A DNA stretch of 64,000 nucleotides from Bradyrhizobium sp. (lineage in GTDB: Bacteria > Pseudomonadota > Alphaproteobacteria > Rhizobiales > Beijerinckiaceae): the NCBI GenBank assembly GCA_004799435.1, contig SSMV01000025.1, positions 1 through 64,000 of the forward strand, given 5' to 3'. The position numbers and the translations under genes were made by a program. The notes below the pieces were generated by a model, which saw only the letters and a program-made list of their open reading frames with translations, was not told the DNA's origin and searched no databases. This document shows, piece after piece, positions 18,065-28,280 of the stretch (within the stretch, counting starts at the first letter, position 1; each line of letters begins with the position of its first letter).

Positions 18065-19660
18065 ATGAAATCCAGTGGCGTCATCGAGTTCGTAACCGTC
18101 ATCAGCATTTGCGTGCTGCTGCTGGTCCTTGAAACGCAATATGGGACGCTCAGCGCAGTCGCGTCGCTGCTGACGCGCGCCTTGCCTTCGGGACAAGGCC
18201 ATCTGCTTGCCGCCGGCATCGCGCTTTGGTTCGGCATGGGCGTCTATAGTTTTCGTCGTCGCCGCGAATTGTCGAGCGAGATCGCCGCCCACAAGAAGCT
18301 GCAGTCCGAATTCGAGGCCTCCGCCATCACCGACAAAATGTCGGGCCTGCCCAATCGTAGCGGCCTCGAATATTATCTGAACGCGACGGCGCGCACGCTC
18401 GCCGGCGATCAGGACCTGATTCTGATCGGCGTACACTTCTCCAATTTGAAGATGATCGCCAATGTCCAAGGCTTCGAAATCGCCAATGCGATCGTCGCCG
18501 ATGTCGTCAATCAATTGGTCGGTCGGGTCGCGATCCCCGACTTCGTCGCCGGCGTCAACGGCGAGCAATATTATCTGCTGCTGCAGGGCAAGCGCGATGG
18601 TTTGGGGACGCGGGCCAAGGCGCTGATCGATGCGATCCTCGAGACGATGCGCGTCGCCGAACTTCACGACGGGCCGAAGCTACCGCTCGCCCTGCATATC
18701 GGCGTCTCCGCTCTGTCGCTCTGCCCGGCGATCGGCGGTTCGTCGGTCGCGGCCGAAATGTTGCGCCGTTGCGATCTCGCCGTGCATGAGGCTTCGCAGC
18801 GCGGCGCCGGTTCGGCGGTCTTTTTCGACAAGACGATGGAAAGCTCCATCGATCGGCGCGGCGCTATCGAGGCTTCGCTCGATCAGGCGATCCGCGACGG
18901 GTCGATCGAGCCGCATTTCCAGCCGCTGATCCAACTCTCCGACGGGTCGATCGCCGGCTTCGAAATTCTGGCGCGCTGGAAACATCCGACCATCGGTCAA
19001 ATTCCCCCCAACGTCTTCATTCCGATCGCCACCGACTCAGGCAGGCTTGAGGAATTGACGCTGTCGATCCTCGACCGGGCCTGTCGCGCCGCCGCGACTT
19101 GGCCGGGCGCCTTCCGCATCGCCGTCAACATCTCGCCGAAATCGCTGAAGAACGAGCGCTTCCTGCATGCCCTGGTGAGCGTCGTCAAAGCGACGAATTT
19201 TGCGATCAACCGGATCGAGGTCGAGATCACCGAAGACGCCTTCGTCAATGACGCGCTGCTGCTCGCCAATCCGATCTCGATTTTGAAATCGGAAGGGATT
19301 TCGCTGGCGATCGATGATTTCGGCACCGGCTATTCGAGCCTCAGACATCTGCAGATCCTGCCCTTCGACAAGATCAAGATCGATCAGTCCTTCGTCGCCA
19401 AGATGATGGACAGTCCCGAAAGCCGGAAGATCGTCGAGGCGATCATCGGCCTTGGCCGCAGTATGGGCCTCACCACGGTCGCCGAAGGCATCGAGCGCGA
19501 AGACCAAAACGCCGCCTTGCGCCAGCTTGGCTGCAAGATCGGGCAGGGCTTCCTGTTCGCCAAGGCGATGCCGGCCGAGCAGGCGCCTGAGTTCATCGAG
19601 GCCCAGGCGCGCGCCGCCAGGCTCGCGCCGGGCCGCGACCGTCTGGCGCTCGCCTCGTAG
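18065..19660 (+). CDS. Cyclic-di-GMP phosphodiesterase: degenerate GGDEF plus EAL domain
   Basis: A 531-residue protein with two N-terminal membrane segments (about residues 8-25 and 45-62), a short coiled region, a GGDEF domain (about 95-255) and an EAL domain (about 270-510). The GGDEF active-site loop reads GVNGEQ, so it should not make cyclic-di-GMP. The EAL domain is intact: FEILARW (EIL in place of EAL), VNISPKSL, VEITED, IDDFGTGYSSL, KIKID and AEGIE hold the metal and catalytic residues. It is therefore probably a phosphodiesterase whose GGDEF part may sense GTP or serve dimerisation. Confidence 0.9.
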   Translation: MKSSGVIEFVTVISICVLLLVLETQYGTLSAVASLLTRALPSGQGHLLAAGIALWFGMGVYSFRRRRELSSEIAAHKKLQSEFEASAITDKMSGLPNRSGLEYYLNATARTLAGDQDLILIGVHFSNLKMIANVQGFEIANAIVADVVNQLVGRVAIPDFVAGVNGEQYYLLLQGKRDGLGTRAKALIDAILETMRVAELHDGPKLPLALHIGVSALSLCPAIGGSSVAAEMLRRCDLAVHEASQRGAGSAVFFDKTMESSIDRRGAIEASLDQAIRDGSIEPHFQPLIQLSDGSIAGFEILARWKHPTIGQIPPNVFIPIATDSGRLEELTLSILDRACRAAATWPGAFRIAVNISPKSLKNERFLHALVSVVKATNFAINRIEVEITEDAFVNDALLLANPISILKSEGISLAIDDFGTGYSSLRHLQILPFDKIKIDQSFVAKMMDSPESRKIVEAIIGLGRSMGLTTVAEGIEREDQNAALRQLGCKIGQGFLFAKAMPAEQAPEFIEAQARAARLAPGRDRLALAS

Positions 19661-19672
19661 GGCGGAGGCAGC

Positions 19673-20074
19673 CTACTCCGTCTGCGGCACCAGGCGCGGC
19701 CGTCCCTCGTCGTCAATGGCGACGAAGGTGAAGTCGGCGTCGGTGACCTTCTCGCGCTGTCTGGTGTGGAAGCGCTGCGCCCAGGCCTCGATGTGGATGC
19801 GCATCGAGGTGCGGCCGACCCGTTCGACGCTCGTGTAGACGCAGAGAACATCGCCGACTTTCACCGGGCGAAGAAACTGCATCGCGTCGACCGCGATCGT
19901 CGCCACGCGCCCTCGCGCGCGTTCGACCGCGGCGATGCCGCCCGCCTGATCCATCTGGCTCAGCACCCAGCCGCCGAAAATATCCCCATTCGCGTTGGTG
20001 TCGGCCGGCATGGCGGTCAGGCGAACGGTGAGTTCGCCGCGCGGTTCTTCCGCTGAGGCTTCGGCATTCGACAT
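19673..20074 (-). CDS. Acyl-CoA thioesterase, YciA-like hotdog fold
   Basis: A 133-residue hotdog thioesterase. NANGDIFGGWVLSQMDQAGG is the family's active-site region, with the Asp on the long helix, and LRPVKVGD follows. The ATG at 20074 is chosen because GGGAG lies eight bases before it; the longer frame would start at a TTG. It hydrolyses acyl-CoA esters, probably of medium to long chain. It is last in a probable secA-prmC-thioesterase unit. Confidence 0.88.
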   Translation of the reverse strand: MSNAEASAEEPRGELTVRLTAMPADTNANGDIFGGWVLSQMDQAGGIAAVERARGRVATIAVDAMQFLRPVKVGDVLCVYTSVERVGRTSMRIHIEAWAQRFHTRQREKVTDADFTFVAIDDEGRPRLVPQTE

Positions 20075-20151
20075 CGCGGCTTCTCCCGGCAAATCGGACG
20101 AGGACAAATCTGCAGAGCGCGAGGCTCCGACGCAAGCGCGCCGTGCGGTCG

Positions 20152-21081
20152 CTATCGCGTCGCAGACTTCACGGCGCCGCCGCCGACGACCCGGAGAATT
20201 CCGGCAAGATCGGCGAATGTCGTCAATTCGCCCAAACCCGCCGCGGCGGCGATTTCGATCACCGCCGGCGCCTGATCTTGCCCGACCTCGAAGAAAAACC
20301 GGCCGCGGGGGCCAAGCAATCGCGCCACCTGCGGCGCCAAGGCGCGATAGGCGGCGAGCCCATCGGCGCCGCCGTCGAGTGCAAGAGGAGGGTCGTGATC
20401 GCGCACCTCGCGAGCGAGACCCGCGATGTCGGCGCTGCGGATGTAAGGCGGATTGGCGACGATGAGATCATATTCACCCTCGATGCCGGCGCCCCAGTCG
20501 CCGACCCGAACCTCCGCCCGCGCAGCGAGCCCAAGCCTTTCGAGATTGGCGCGCGCCTGCGCGGCGGTCGGCGCGTTGACGTCGATGGCGAGGCCGTGAG
20601 CGGCCGGCAATTCGCTGAGCAGCGCGGCGATGAGCGCGCCCGAGCCGGTTCCAAAATCGATCAGGCGCAGCGCTTCCCCGCGCCGCGCGGCGACGGCGCT
20701 GAGCGCCGCTTCGACGATCGTCTCGGTGTCGGGGCGCGGATCGAGCGTGTCGGGCGAGAGCGCAAACTCAAGGCCCCAGAATTCGCGCTTGCCCGCAATG
20801 CGCGACAGCGGTTCGCCGGCGGCGCGGCGCATGGCCCAGGCCGCGACATTGGCGGCCGCCGCGCCGAGCGGCGCGTCTGGATCAGAGAGAAGATCGGTCG
20901 AGCGCAGATTGGCGCCGGCGCGCAGGATCAGCGCCGCTTCGCGCTCCGGCGCCTCCGCAATACCTTGCATTGCCTGCGTCAGCGCCGCCAGCGCGGCGGC
21001 GCGGCTGGTCGCCGGCGTCAGCTCGATCAGCCGAGCGTCCCGTGACAATGCTTGTATTTCTTGCCGGAGCCGCAGGGGCAC
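20152..21081 (-). CDS. prmC: Release factor glutamine methyltransferase PrmC
   Basis: A 309-residue SAM-dependent enzyme that methylates the GGQ glutamine of class I release factors. It has a helical N-terminal domain, RPDTETIVE, the SAM-binding [11 protein letters not shown], and the catalytic NPPY. The start is uncertain: the ATG at 21081 overlaps the end of secA by 55 bases, and a TTG at 21048 would give 298 residues. prfA, its usual neighbour, is not in the window. Confidence 0.9.
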   Translation of the reverse strand: MPLRLRQEIQALSRDARLIELTPATSRAAALAALTQAMQGIAEAPEREAALILRAGANLRSTDLLSDPDAPLGAAAANVAAWAMRRAAGEPLSRIAGKREFWGLEFALSPDTLDPRPDTETIVEAALSAVAARRGEALRLIDFGTGSGALIAALLSELPAAHGLAIDVNAPTAAQARANLERLGLAARAEVRVGDWGAGIEGEYDLIVANPPYIRSADIAGLAREVRDHDPPLALDGGADGLAAYRALAPQVARLLGPRGRFFFEVGQDQAPAVIEIAAAAGLGELTTFADLAGILRVVGGGAVKSATR

Positions 21082-23840
21082 AATTCATTGCGGCCGATCT
21101 TGCCCCAGGTCGCTGGGTCGTTGGGATCGCGCTCGGCGACTGCGGCGAGCGCCGGCGCCGATGTAGCGGCCACGGCGACGCCAGCGAAAGGATCGACCCC
21201 GACCGGACCGGCGCCGAAGCCCGCGTCATTCTCGCCAGCCGCCGGCTCGAGGTGCTGAAACTGCATTGGCGGCGGCGGCTCGGGCTGCTGGAACCTCACC
21301 TCGATCCGCATCATCTGCGCGGTCACCGCCTCGTGCCATTGCGCAATCAGGCCGCGGAAGAGCTCGAACGCCTCGGATTTATATTCGTTGAGCGGGTCGC
21401 GCTGCGCCATGCCGCGCCAGCCGATCACCTGACGCAAATGATCGAGGGTGACCAGATGCTCACGCCACAGATGGTCGAGCGATTGCAGGATCACCTGCTT
21501 CTCGACATAGCGCATCGCTTCGGGCGTATTGCGGGCGACGCGCTCGGAATAGGCTTCGTTGGTCGCCTTCTCCAATCGTTCGGCCATTTCCTCTTCGCCG
21601 ATGCCTTCCTCCTTCGCCCATTCATCGACCGGCAGGTCGAGATTGAGTTTCTCGGCGACTTCCTGCTTGAGGCCGGCGACGTCCCAGGCTTCGGGATAGG
21701 CGTCGGGCGGAATGTGGCGCGTGATGAGATCGTCGACGACGCCGGCGCGCATCTCGGCGATCGAGGATTCCAGCGATTCCAGCGCCATCATCTTGCGCCG
21801 ATCTTCGAAGATGACCTTGCGCTGATCGTTCATCACATTGTCGAACTTGAGAACGTTCTTGCGCATGTCGAAGTTGCGCGCTTCGACCTTCTGCTGCGCC
21901 TTCTCCAGCGCCTTGTTGATCCAGGGATGAACGATCGCTTCGTCGTCCTTCAACCCGAGTCGCTTCAGCATCGCGTCCATACGGTCGGACCCGAAGATGC
22001 GCATCAGATCGTCCTGCAGGGACAGGAAGAACTTCGAGCGCCCGGGATCGCCCTGGCGCCCGGAACGGCCGCGCAGCTGATTATCGATGCGGCGGCTTTC
22101 GTGGCGTTCGGTACCCATAATATAGAGGCCGCCAGCTTCGATCGCCTTCTGCTTGAATTCGGCGACCTCGGCGCGCACGCCGGCCTCATGGACCTCGCGC
22201 TGTTCGGCCGAGGCGGCTTCGTCGAACTCGTGCTTGACCCGCATCTCGACATTGCCGCCGAGCTGGATGTCGGTGCCGCGGCCCGCCATATTGGTGGCGA
22301 TGGTGATTGCGCCAGGCACGCCGGCCTCGGCGACGATGATCGCCTCCTGCTCGTGATGGCGGGCGTTGAGAATGGCGAAAGTCTTCGACGGCTTGCCGGC
22401 CCGAGCCGCGACGTAAAGCGGCTTCATCGCATTGGCTTGCGTGAAGTCGATCTTCTTGTAGCCGAGCTTCTCGAGCCGCTCGCCCAGCTGTTCCGACTTC
22501 TCGATCGAGGTCGTGCCGACCAGCATCGGCTGCATCTTGGCGCTGGCGTCCTCGATCTCGCGCACCACGGCGCGCAGCTTCTCTTCGCCGGAGCGATAGA
22601 CCTCGTCGTCTCCGTCGTCGCGCGAGACTTGCCGATGGGTCGGAATTTCGATAACGGTCAGCTTGTAGATTTCGGCGAATTCATCGGCTTCGGTCGCCGC
22701 GGTGCCGGTCATGCCGGCGAGCTTGGCGTAGAGTCGGAAATAGTTCTGGAAGGTGATCGAGGCGAGCGTCACATTCTCGGGCTGTACGGTGACGCCTTCC
22801 TTGGCTTCGAGCGCCTGGTGCAGGCCTTCCGAATAGCGCCGGCCGGGCATCATGCGGCCGGTGAATTCGTCGACGATCACCACTTCGTTGTTGCGCACGA
22901 TATAGTCTTTGTCGCGCTGAAAGAGCTTATGGGCGCGCAACGCCTGATTGACGTGATGAACGAGCGTGGCGTTGGCGGCTTCGTAGAGAAAGCCTTCCTT
23001 CATCAGATCGGCGGCGCGTAGCATCTCTTCGACATGCTCGTTGCCGCCTTCCGTCAGGCTGACGGAACGCTGCTTCTCGTCGACGTCATAGTCTTCGCGC
23101 ACCAGTTGCGGGATCAGCTTGTCGACGCCGGCGTAAAGGCCGGAACGGTCCTCAGATGGGCCCGAGATGATCAGCGGGGTGCGCGCTTCGTCGACCAGGA
23201 TCGAATCGACTTCGTCAACGATGGCGAAAGAATGCCCACGCTGCACCATCTGCGCCATGTCATATTTCATATTGTCGCGCAGATAGTCGAAGCCGAACTC
23301 GTTATTCGTTCCGTAGGTGATGTCGGCGGCGTAAGCCTCGCGGCGCTGCGCGTCGTCGAGACCATGGACGATCACGCCGACGCTCATGCCGAGAAACGTA
23401 TAGATCTCGCCCATCCATTCGGAGTCGCGTTTGGCGAGATAGTCGTTGACGGTCACGACATGCACGCCCTTGCCGGCGAGCGCGTTGAGATAGACGGCGA
23501 GCGTCGCGACCAGCGTTTTGCCTTCGCCGGTGCGCATTTCGGCGATCGCGCCTTCATGCAGCACCAGGCCGCCGATCAGCTGAACGTCGAAATGGCGTTG
23601 CTTGAGCGTGCGCTTGGCGGCTTCGCGCACGGCGGCGAAGGCGGGCGCGTAAAGATCGTCGAACGTTTTGCCGGCGGCGAGTTCGGCGCGGAATTCCTGG
23701 GTCTTGGCGCGCAATTGTTCGTCGGTCAGCGCGGCGAATTCCGGCTCCAGCGCGTTGATGGCGGCGATCTTCGGCCGGTAGCCTTTCAACCGGCGGTCGT
23801 TGGCCGAGCCGAACATCGTTTTGAGAACCGTGCCGAGCAT
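21027..23840 (-). CDS. secA: Preprotein translocase ATPase SecA
   Basis: A 937-residue motor of the Sec pathway that drives unfolded proteins through SecYEG. Walker A is MRTGEGKTL, the DEAD-like box is [16 protein letters not shown], and the helicase motif [13 protein letters not shown] is present. The C-terminus ends in the zinc site [14 protein letters not shown], which binds SecB and phospholipid. The length fits alphaproteobacterial SecA. prmC overlaps its 3' end. Confidence 0.98.
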   Translation of the reverse strand: MLGTVLKTMFGSANDRRLKGYRPKIAAINALEPEFAALTDEQLRAKTQEFRAELAAGKTFDDLYAPAFAAVREAAKRTLKQRHFDVQLIGGLVLHEGAIAEMRTGEGKTLVATLAVYLNALAGKGVHVVTVNDYLAKRDSEWMGEIYTFLGMSVGVIVHGLDDAQRREAYAADITYGTNNEFGFDYLRDNMKYDMAQMVQRGHSFAIVDEVDSILVDEARTPLIISGPSEDRSGLYAGVDKLIPQLVREDYDVDEKQRSVSLTEGGNEHVEEMLRAADLMKEGFLYEAANATLVHHVNQALRAHKLFQRDKDYIVRNNEVVIVDEFTGRMMPGRRYSEGLHQALEAKEGVTVQPENVTLASITFQNYFRLYAKLAGMTGTAATEADEFAEIYKLTVIEIPTHRQVSRDDGDDEVYRSGEEKLRAVVREIEDASAKMQPMLVGTTSIEKSEQLGERLEKLGYKKIDFTQANAMKPLYVAARAGKPSKTFAILNARHHEQEAIIVAEAGVPGAITIATNMAGRGTDIQLGGNVEMRVKHEFDEAASAEQREVHEAGVRAEVAEFKQKAIEAGGLYIMGTERHESRRIDNQLRGRSGRQGDPGRSKFFLSLQDDLMRIFGSDRMDAMLKRLGLKDDEAIVHPWINKALEKAQQKVEARNFDMRKNVLKFDNVMNDQRKVIFEDRRKMMALESLESSIAEMRAGVVDDLITRHIPPDAYPEAWDVAGLKQEVAEKLNLDLPVDEWAKEEGIGEEEMAERLEKATNEAYSERVARNTPEAMRYVEKQVILQSLDHLWREHLVTLDHLRQVIGWRGMAQRDPLNEYKSEAFELFRGLIAQWHEAVTAQMMRIEVRFQQPEPPPPMQFQHLEPAAGENDAGFGAGPVGVDPFAGVAVAATSAPALAAVAERDPNDPATWGKIGRNELCPCGSGKKYKHCHGTLG

Positions 23841-24160
23841 TTTCGACCTTTCCGACCGCGCTCACGAACCCGCCGCAGAGGCGCCCGAAGCCAGTTCCCC
23901 GAAGCCAGTTCAATGCGTGGCGGCGACGACAAAAGCGCGAAAACGGACAGCGTTGCGTCCGCTTCCGCGCCGGGGCTCGATTGGCCGGTGAGATAGGCGC
24001 CCCAACCCCCCTTGTCAATTCGGGCGGCCGGGCGAAGCGGCGGAAAGCAGGCAAGAATCCGACAATATTGAATTTTTGCGGCAGGTCGGTCTAAACTTTA
24101 TCTTTCGACTGGCGACCGCGTGATAAGGGCGGCCAGCCTCGCATCGTCGAGGGGTGTAAA
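23841..24160. other. Divergent promoter region of secA and the methyltransferase gene
   Basis: A 320-base stretch without a gene. It holds a perfect 14-base tandem duplication CCCGAAGCCAGTTC (23884-23897 and 23898-23911), about 45 bases before secA, and an AT-richer part near 24060-24110. A possible sigma-70 promoter for the plus-strand gene is TTGAAT at 24068 with TAAACT at 24092 (spacer 18). Confidence 0.45.
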
Positions 24161-25414
24161 ATGAACCCGCTTCTTGGGATCTTTCTCGAAAATCTCATTC
24201 GCCACGGGAATCTGGAGGTGGAAACCGGCGACGGCGCGAAACGCGCCTTCGGCGACGGCTCAGGAGCGCCGATCGCTATCCGCCTCGCCGACGGCGCCGC
24301 CGAACGGGCGCTGATGTTCGATCCGGAAATGGCGCTCGGCGAATTGTATATGGACGGCCGTCTCCAAGTGACCAGGGGCGGGATCTATGATGTTGTGTCG
24401 CTCGCCGCGGAGAACACCGTCGGCTATAGTTACATTGGACTGACCAAGGCGCTCGGCGCGGCGCGGTTTCTCTTTCGCCGCTTTCACCAGCGCAATGGCA
24501 AGGGCCGGGCACAGGCCAACATCGCCCATCATTACGATCTCGACCACCGGTTCTATCCGCTGTTTCTTGATTCCGACCTGCAATACTCTTGCGCCTACTT
24601 TGAACGCGAGAGCCAGGCGCTGGAGGAGGCGCAACTGGCCAAAAAGCGCCATCTCGCCGCCAAGCTGCTGGTCGATGAGCGCCATTCGGTGCTCGACATT
24701 GGCTGCGGCTTTGGCGGCATGGCGCTTTATCTCGCCCAGATCGCGGGGGCGCGGGCGACTGGCGTCACATTGTCGAACGAACAATTCGACGTGGCTTCCC
24801 ATCGCGCCGCCGAGGCGGGGATCGCCGACCGCCTCGATTTCCGCCTCCAGGATTATCGCGACGTCAACGAGCAATTCGATCGCATCGTCTCGGTCGGCAT
24901 GTTCGAGCATATTGGCGCGGCCAATTACGACGAATATTTCGCCAAGGCGCGCGAGCTTTTGAAGGACGACGGCGTGATGACGCTGCATGCGATCGGCCGC
25001 AGCGAGGGGCCGAGCGCCACCAATCCGTGGATCAAGAAATATATCTTCCCCGGCGGCTATATTCCGGCGCTCTCCGAAGTGACCGCCGCGATCGAGCGCT
25101 CCGGTCTCTTCATCACCGACATCGAGATCCTGCGGCTGCATTACGCCGACACGCTAAAAGCCTGGCGCGAGCGTTTTGAGGCCCATCGCGACGAAGTGCG
25201 CGCGATGTATGACGAGCGCTTCTGCCGAATGTGGGAATTCTATCTGATCGGCTCGGAGGTCGCCTTCCGCGTCTACGGTCACATGGTGTTCCAGATTCAG
25301 CTCGCCAAACGCCAGGACGTGGCGCCGCTCACCCGCGATTACATTGGCGAGCGCGAGGCGCAGCTGCGCAAACGCGAGAGCCAGAAGGGCGCCCTCTGGC
25401 GGGTGGCGAGCTAG
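24161..25414 (+). CDS. Cyclopropane-fatty-acid synthase family methyltransferase
   Basis: A 417-residue SAM-dependent methyltransferase of the Cfa/CmaA group, which modifies double bonds of membrane lipid acyl chains. Recognisable are AHHYDLDHRFYPLFLD, LQYSCAYF, the SAM site VLDIGCGFGGMAL, and VGMFEHIG. An N-terminal part of about 100 residues matches the lipid-binding domain. The length is that of standard Cfa. A different lipid methyltransferase of the family is possible. Confidence 0.9.
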   Translation: MNPLLGIFLENLIRHGNLEVETGDGAKRAFGDGSGAPIAIRLADGAAERALMFDPEMALGELYMDGRLQVTRGGIYDVVSLAAENTVGYSYIGLTKALGAARFLFRRFHQRNGKGRAQANIAHHYDLDHRFYPLFLDSDLQYSCAYFERESQALEEAQLAKKRHLAAKLLVDERHSVLDIGCGFGGMALYLAQIAGARATGVTLSNEQFDVASHRAAEAGIADRLDFRLQDYRDVNEQFDRIVSVGMFEHIGAANYDEYFAKARELLKDDGVMTLHAIGRSEGPSATNPWIKKYIFPGGYIPALSEVTAAIERSGLFITDIEILRLHYADTLKAWRERFEAHRDEVRAMYDERFCRMWEFYLIGSEVAFRVYGHMVFQIQLAKRQDVAPLTRDYIGEREAQLRKRESQKGALWRVAS

Positions 25415-25459
25415 CGCGCCGGCGGGCGCGGCGCGCTCTCGCTCTTCAGATATTGCCGC

Positions 25460-26653
25460 TCAGAACAGCGACAATTGCCGCGGCGCGCCGGTCTCCGCAG
25501 GCGCGGGCGGCGTGAAGAGGTCGTTGCGCAGCGCGACCGGCGTCTCGCGATAGCCAAGGCGCTTGGCGGCGATTTCGAAGCGACGGCCGATCATCCAGGC
25601 GTAAGGGCCCGAGCCCGCCATGCGCCGCCCCCATTGCGACTCGTAGTCCTTGCCGCCGTGCATGGACTGGGTCAGCGACAGGGCGCGCTGCAGCCGGTCG
25701 GGAAAATTGACCGCCAGCCATTCGCGGAAGCTCTCGCGCAATTCAAGCGGCAGCCGCAGCACGACATAGCCCGCCTCGCGTGCGCCCGCCGCATGGGCGC
25801 GCGTCAGAATTGTCTCGATCTCCTCGTCATTGACCGCCGGAATGACCGGCGCCGCCATGACGCCGACCGGCACGCCAGCGGCGGCGAGCCGTTCGATCGC
25901 CTCAAGCCGGCGTTCCGGCGTCGGCGCGCGCGGCTCCATGCGACGCGCCAGCGCGCGATCGAGCGTTGTCACCGAGACGAACACCTTGACCAGCCGATCG
26001 GCGGCCATCGCCGTTAAGAGATCGAGATCGCGCAGGATCAGATTGGACTTGGTGACGATCCCGACCGGATGACGCGCTTCGGCCAGCACCTCAAGCACCG
26101 AGCGGGTGACGCGATACTGGCGCTCGATCGGCTGATAGGCGTCGGTGTTGGCGCCCAGCGCGATGACGCGCGGCCGGTATTTCGGCTGCGAGAGTTCGCG
26201 CCTCAGCAGCGCCGCCGCGCCTTCCTTGACGAAGAGGCGGCTTTCGAAATCGAGCCCGGCCGACAGACCCTGATAGGCGTGGGTCGGCCGCGCGTAGCAA
26301 TAGAAACAGCCATGCTCGCAGCCGCGATAGGGATTGATCGACTGATCGAAGGAAATGTCGGGCGAATCGTTGCGCGTGATGATCGTGCGCGGCTTCTCGA
26401 AGGTCACTTCGGTCTTCAGCGGCGCAATCGCCTCGTCTTCCGCCCAGCCGTCGTCGAAGCCTTCGCGCTGAAAGGCCTCGAACCGGCCGCTCGGGTTGGA
26501 GGACGCGCCGCGTCCGCGCCGGAGGTCGGCGTCAGTCAGCCGGTCGCCGAACCGCGCGCCGAGCTGGCGCGCCACCGCAACGCGCTGGGAATCGTCGATC
26601 AGCTTCGAGGCTTGGGCCGCCGCGAATTGAGCAGCCGAGGCTTGGACGGACAT
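25460..26653 (-). CDS. Radical SAM protein of the PA0069/SplB-related family
   Basis: A 397-residue radical SAM protein. The iron-sulfur motif is CEHGCFYC, inside INPYRGCEHGCFYCYARP, which is the signature of the PA0069 group related to spore photoproduct lyase. TKSNLILRD and VTTLDRALAR follow. The start is the ATG at 26653, behind CGGAGAG; the upstream TTG-type extension covers regulatory DNA. A perfect LexA box lies 16-30 bases before the start, so it is probably DNA-damage induced, which supports a role in DNA repair. No function is proven for the family as far as I know. Confidence 0.88.
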   Translation of the reverse strand: MSVQASAAQFAAAQASKLIDDSQRVAVARQLGARFGDRLTDADLRRGRGASSNPSGRFEAFQREGFDDGWAEDEAIAPLKTEVTFEKPRTIITRNDSPDISFDQSINPYRGCEHGCFYCYARPTHAYQGLSAGLDFESRLFVKEGAAALLRRELSQPKYRPRVIALGANTDAYQPIERQYRVTRSVLEVLAEARHPVGIVTKSNLILRDLDLLTAMAADRLVKVFVSVTTLDRALARRMEPRAPTPERRLEAIERLAAAGVPVGVMAAPVIPAVNDEEIETILTRAHAAGAREAGYVVLRLPLELRESFREWLAVNFPDRLQRALSLTQSMHGGKDYESQWGRRMAGSGPYAWMIGRRFEIAAKRLGYRETPVALRNDLFTPPAPAETGAPRQLSLF

Positions 26654-26654
26654 G

Positions 26655-26707
26655 GTTCTCTCCGACCGGAACAAAACATGAACAGTCATGTAGTCCGGTC
26701 AGAGAAC
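26655..26707 (-). promoter_or_regulatory. Large nested inverted repeat over the leader of the radical SAM gene
   Basis: The outer arms are 26655-26670 (GTTCTCTCCGACCGGA) and 26694-26707 (TCCGGTCAGAGAAC), 14 paired bases with a two-base bulge. The inner arms ACATGA and TCATGT lie at 26676-26681 and 26686-26691. In the mRNA the ribosome site GGAGAG falls in the outer stem, so the fold would hide it. Confidence 0.75.
26669..26683 (-). promoter_or_regulatory. LexA (SOS) box
   Basis: On the minus strand GTTCATGTTTTGTTC: a perfect GTTC-N7-GTTC, the known LexA operator of Alphaproteobacteria. It lies just before the radical SAM gene, within the inverted repeat at 26655-26707. Confidence 0.8.
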
Positions 26708-26831
26708 AACGTCAAGAGTCACGAGAGGTTTCATGAAAAACGGAAAAACCGGCAGTCCGTTACGGTCCTAACACGCGCGTTTGCGACCATTCGCGATCTT
26801 CTATAGCCCTCGTCCTAAATGGGGAGCTTCT

Positions 26832-28280
26832 TTGCGCCGCTTCAGACCGAGCCGCCGCGCCTTTATCGCTTCCGGTCTTGCCGCTGCAGCAATGCGGCCA
26901 GCGCCGTTTCTCGCTGAAGAGCGAATCGTGATGAACGACGCCAGTCGGCTGAACCCGACGCCGGTCGTCAAACATTGGCGACCGAAAAGCGATCCGCAAG
27001 GCGCATATGTCGAGGCCCTGCGCGCAGAATTGAAGGAGGCGAAGGCGGCTGGACGACGCCTCGCTCTGGGCGCTGCGCGGCATTCAATGGGCGGTCAAAG
27101 TCTACCGCGAGACGGAACAGCGATCACGTTCGACAATTCCTGGTTCGACGTCGATACGGCGAATTCCGTCTATCGTGTCTCCGCCGGCACCCGTTGGGCC
27201 GAGGTTATCGCCAAGCTCGATCCTCTCGGCTTCTCACCGAAAGTGATGCAATCGAACAATGATTTCGGCGTTGCAAGCACGTTCTGCATCAATGCCCACG
27301 GCTGGCCCGTTCCCTTTGGGCCTTTCGGTTCGACGGTCCGCGCTCTTCGCTTGATGCTCGCCGATGGCTCGATCGTTGAGTGTTCGCGAGCAAAAAACGC
27401 CGAGCTCTTTTCGCTTGCCATGGGCGGCTATGGATTCTTCGGGATCATTCTCGATCTCGATATTGAAATGGCGACGAATGTTTTGCTCGCGCCAACTTCC
27501 GAGATTCTGCCGCCCCACGTCTTCGCCGAAAAATTCGTCGCCGCCGCTGAGAAGGACACGTCCGTATTGATGGCTTACGGCCGTCTCTCGGTTGCGCGAG
27601 CAAACCTCTTCGACGAAGCGCTGATGATCACCTATCGCGCGATCTCGCCGCAACCAGGGCGCCTGCCTGCCGCGACGAACGGCAGCGCGCTCGCCTGGCT
27701 GCTCAACGATATATACCGCGAGCAAACAGGCAACGAAGCGGCCAAGCGTGCACGTTGGTACGCCGAGACGCGAGTCAACCCGAATCTCGGCAAAGGGTTC
27801 ACGACTCGCAATAGCCTGATCAATGAGCCCGTATCGAACTTGCGCAATCCCTACCCGACGCGAACCGATATTCTGCACGAGTATTTCGTCCCGCCGGATC
27901 GCTTCACGGAATTCCTTGTCGCCTGTCGCGAAGTGATTCCGCCGGCGAGAGCCGAGTTTCTCAATGTCACCCTCCGCTATGTCGCTGCGGACGAAATCTC
28001 AGTGATGCCGTTCGCGCCAGCGCCGCGCATTGCCGCCGTCATGTCTTTCTCGCAGGAAATGTCGCCGGAGGGCGAGGTCGACATGATCCAGACGACCGAG
28101 CGGCTTATCGAACGCGCCGTCGACCTCGGCGGCGCCTTCTATTTGCCTTATCGCCTCCATGCGCGTCGCGATCAGGTCGAAAGAGCCTATCCCAATGTCG
28201 CGCATTTCATCGAGCGCAAGCGCTTCTACGATCCGACTCTTCTCTTCCGTAACACCATGTGGGACGTCTATTTCGCATGA
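26832..28280 (+). CDS. FAD-binding oxidoreductase with twin-arginine signal
   Basis: A 482-residue protein of the VAO/GlcD-like FAD-linked oxidase family (FAD_binding_4). The TTG at 26832 follows GGGGAG by five bases and begins a twin-arginine signal (SRRAFIASGLAAAAM); an earlier TTG at 26781 lacks a ribosome site. The flavin domain holds GAARHSMGGQS and NDFGVASTFCINAHGW, and the C-terminus ends in KRFYDP, like L-gulonolactone-oxidase relatives. Substrate unknown, perhaps a sugar lactone or alcohol. The base use is less GC-rich than in neighbouring genes, which hints at transfer. Confidence 0.82.
   Translation: MRRFRPSRRAFIASGLAAAAMRPAPFLAEERIVMNDASRLNPTPVVKHWRPKSDPQGAYVEALRAELKEAKAAGRRLALGAARHSMGGQSLPRDGTAITFDNSWFDVDTANSVYRVSAGTRWAEVIAKLDPLGFSPKVMQSNNDFGVASTFCINAHGWPVPFGPFGSTVRALRLMLADGSIVECSRAKNAELFSLAMGGYGFFGIILDLDIEMATNVLLAPTSEILPPHVFAEKFVAAAEKDTSVLMAYGRLSVARANLFDEALMITYRAISPQPGRLPAATNGSALAWLLNDIYREQTGNEAAKRARWYAETRVNPNLGKGFTTRNSLINEPVSNLRNPYPTRTDILHEYFVPPDRFTEFLVACREVIPPARAEFLNVTLRYVAADEISVMPFAPAPRIAAVMSFSQEMSPEGEVDMIQTTERLIERAVDLGGAFYLPYRLHARRDQVERAYPNVAHFIERKRFYDPTLLFRNTMWDVYFA

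Noticed and set aside
20970..23021. A 683-codon frame antisense to secA
   Set aside because: High-GC codon bias leaves the opposite strand open. The frame shows no domain and no ribosome site, while secA is certain.
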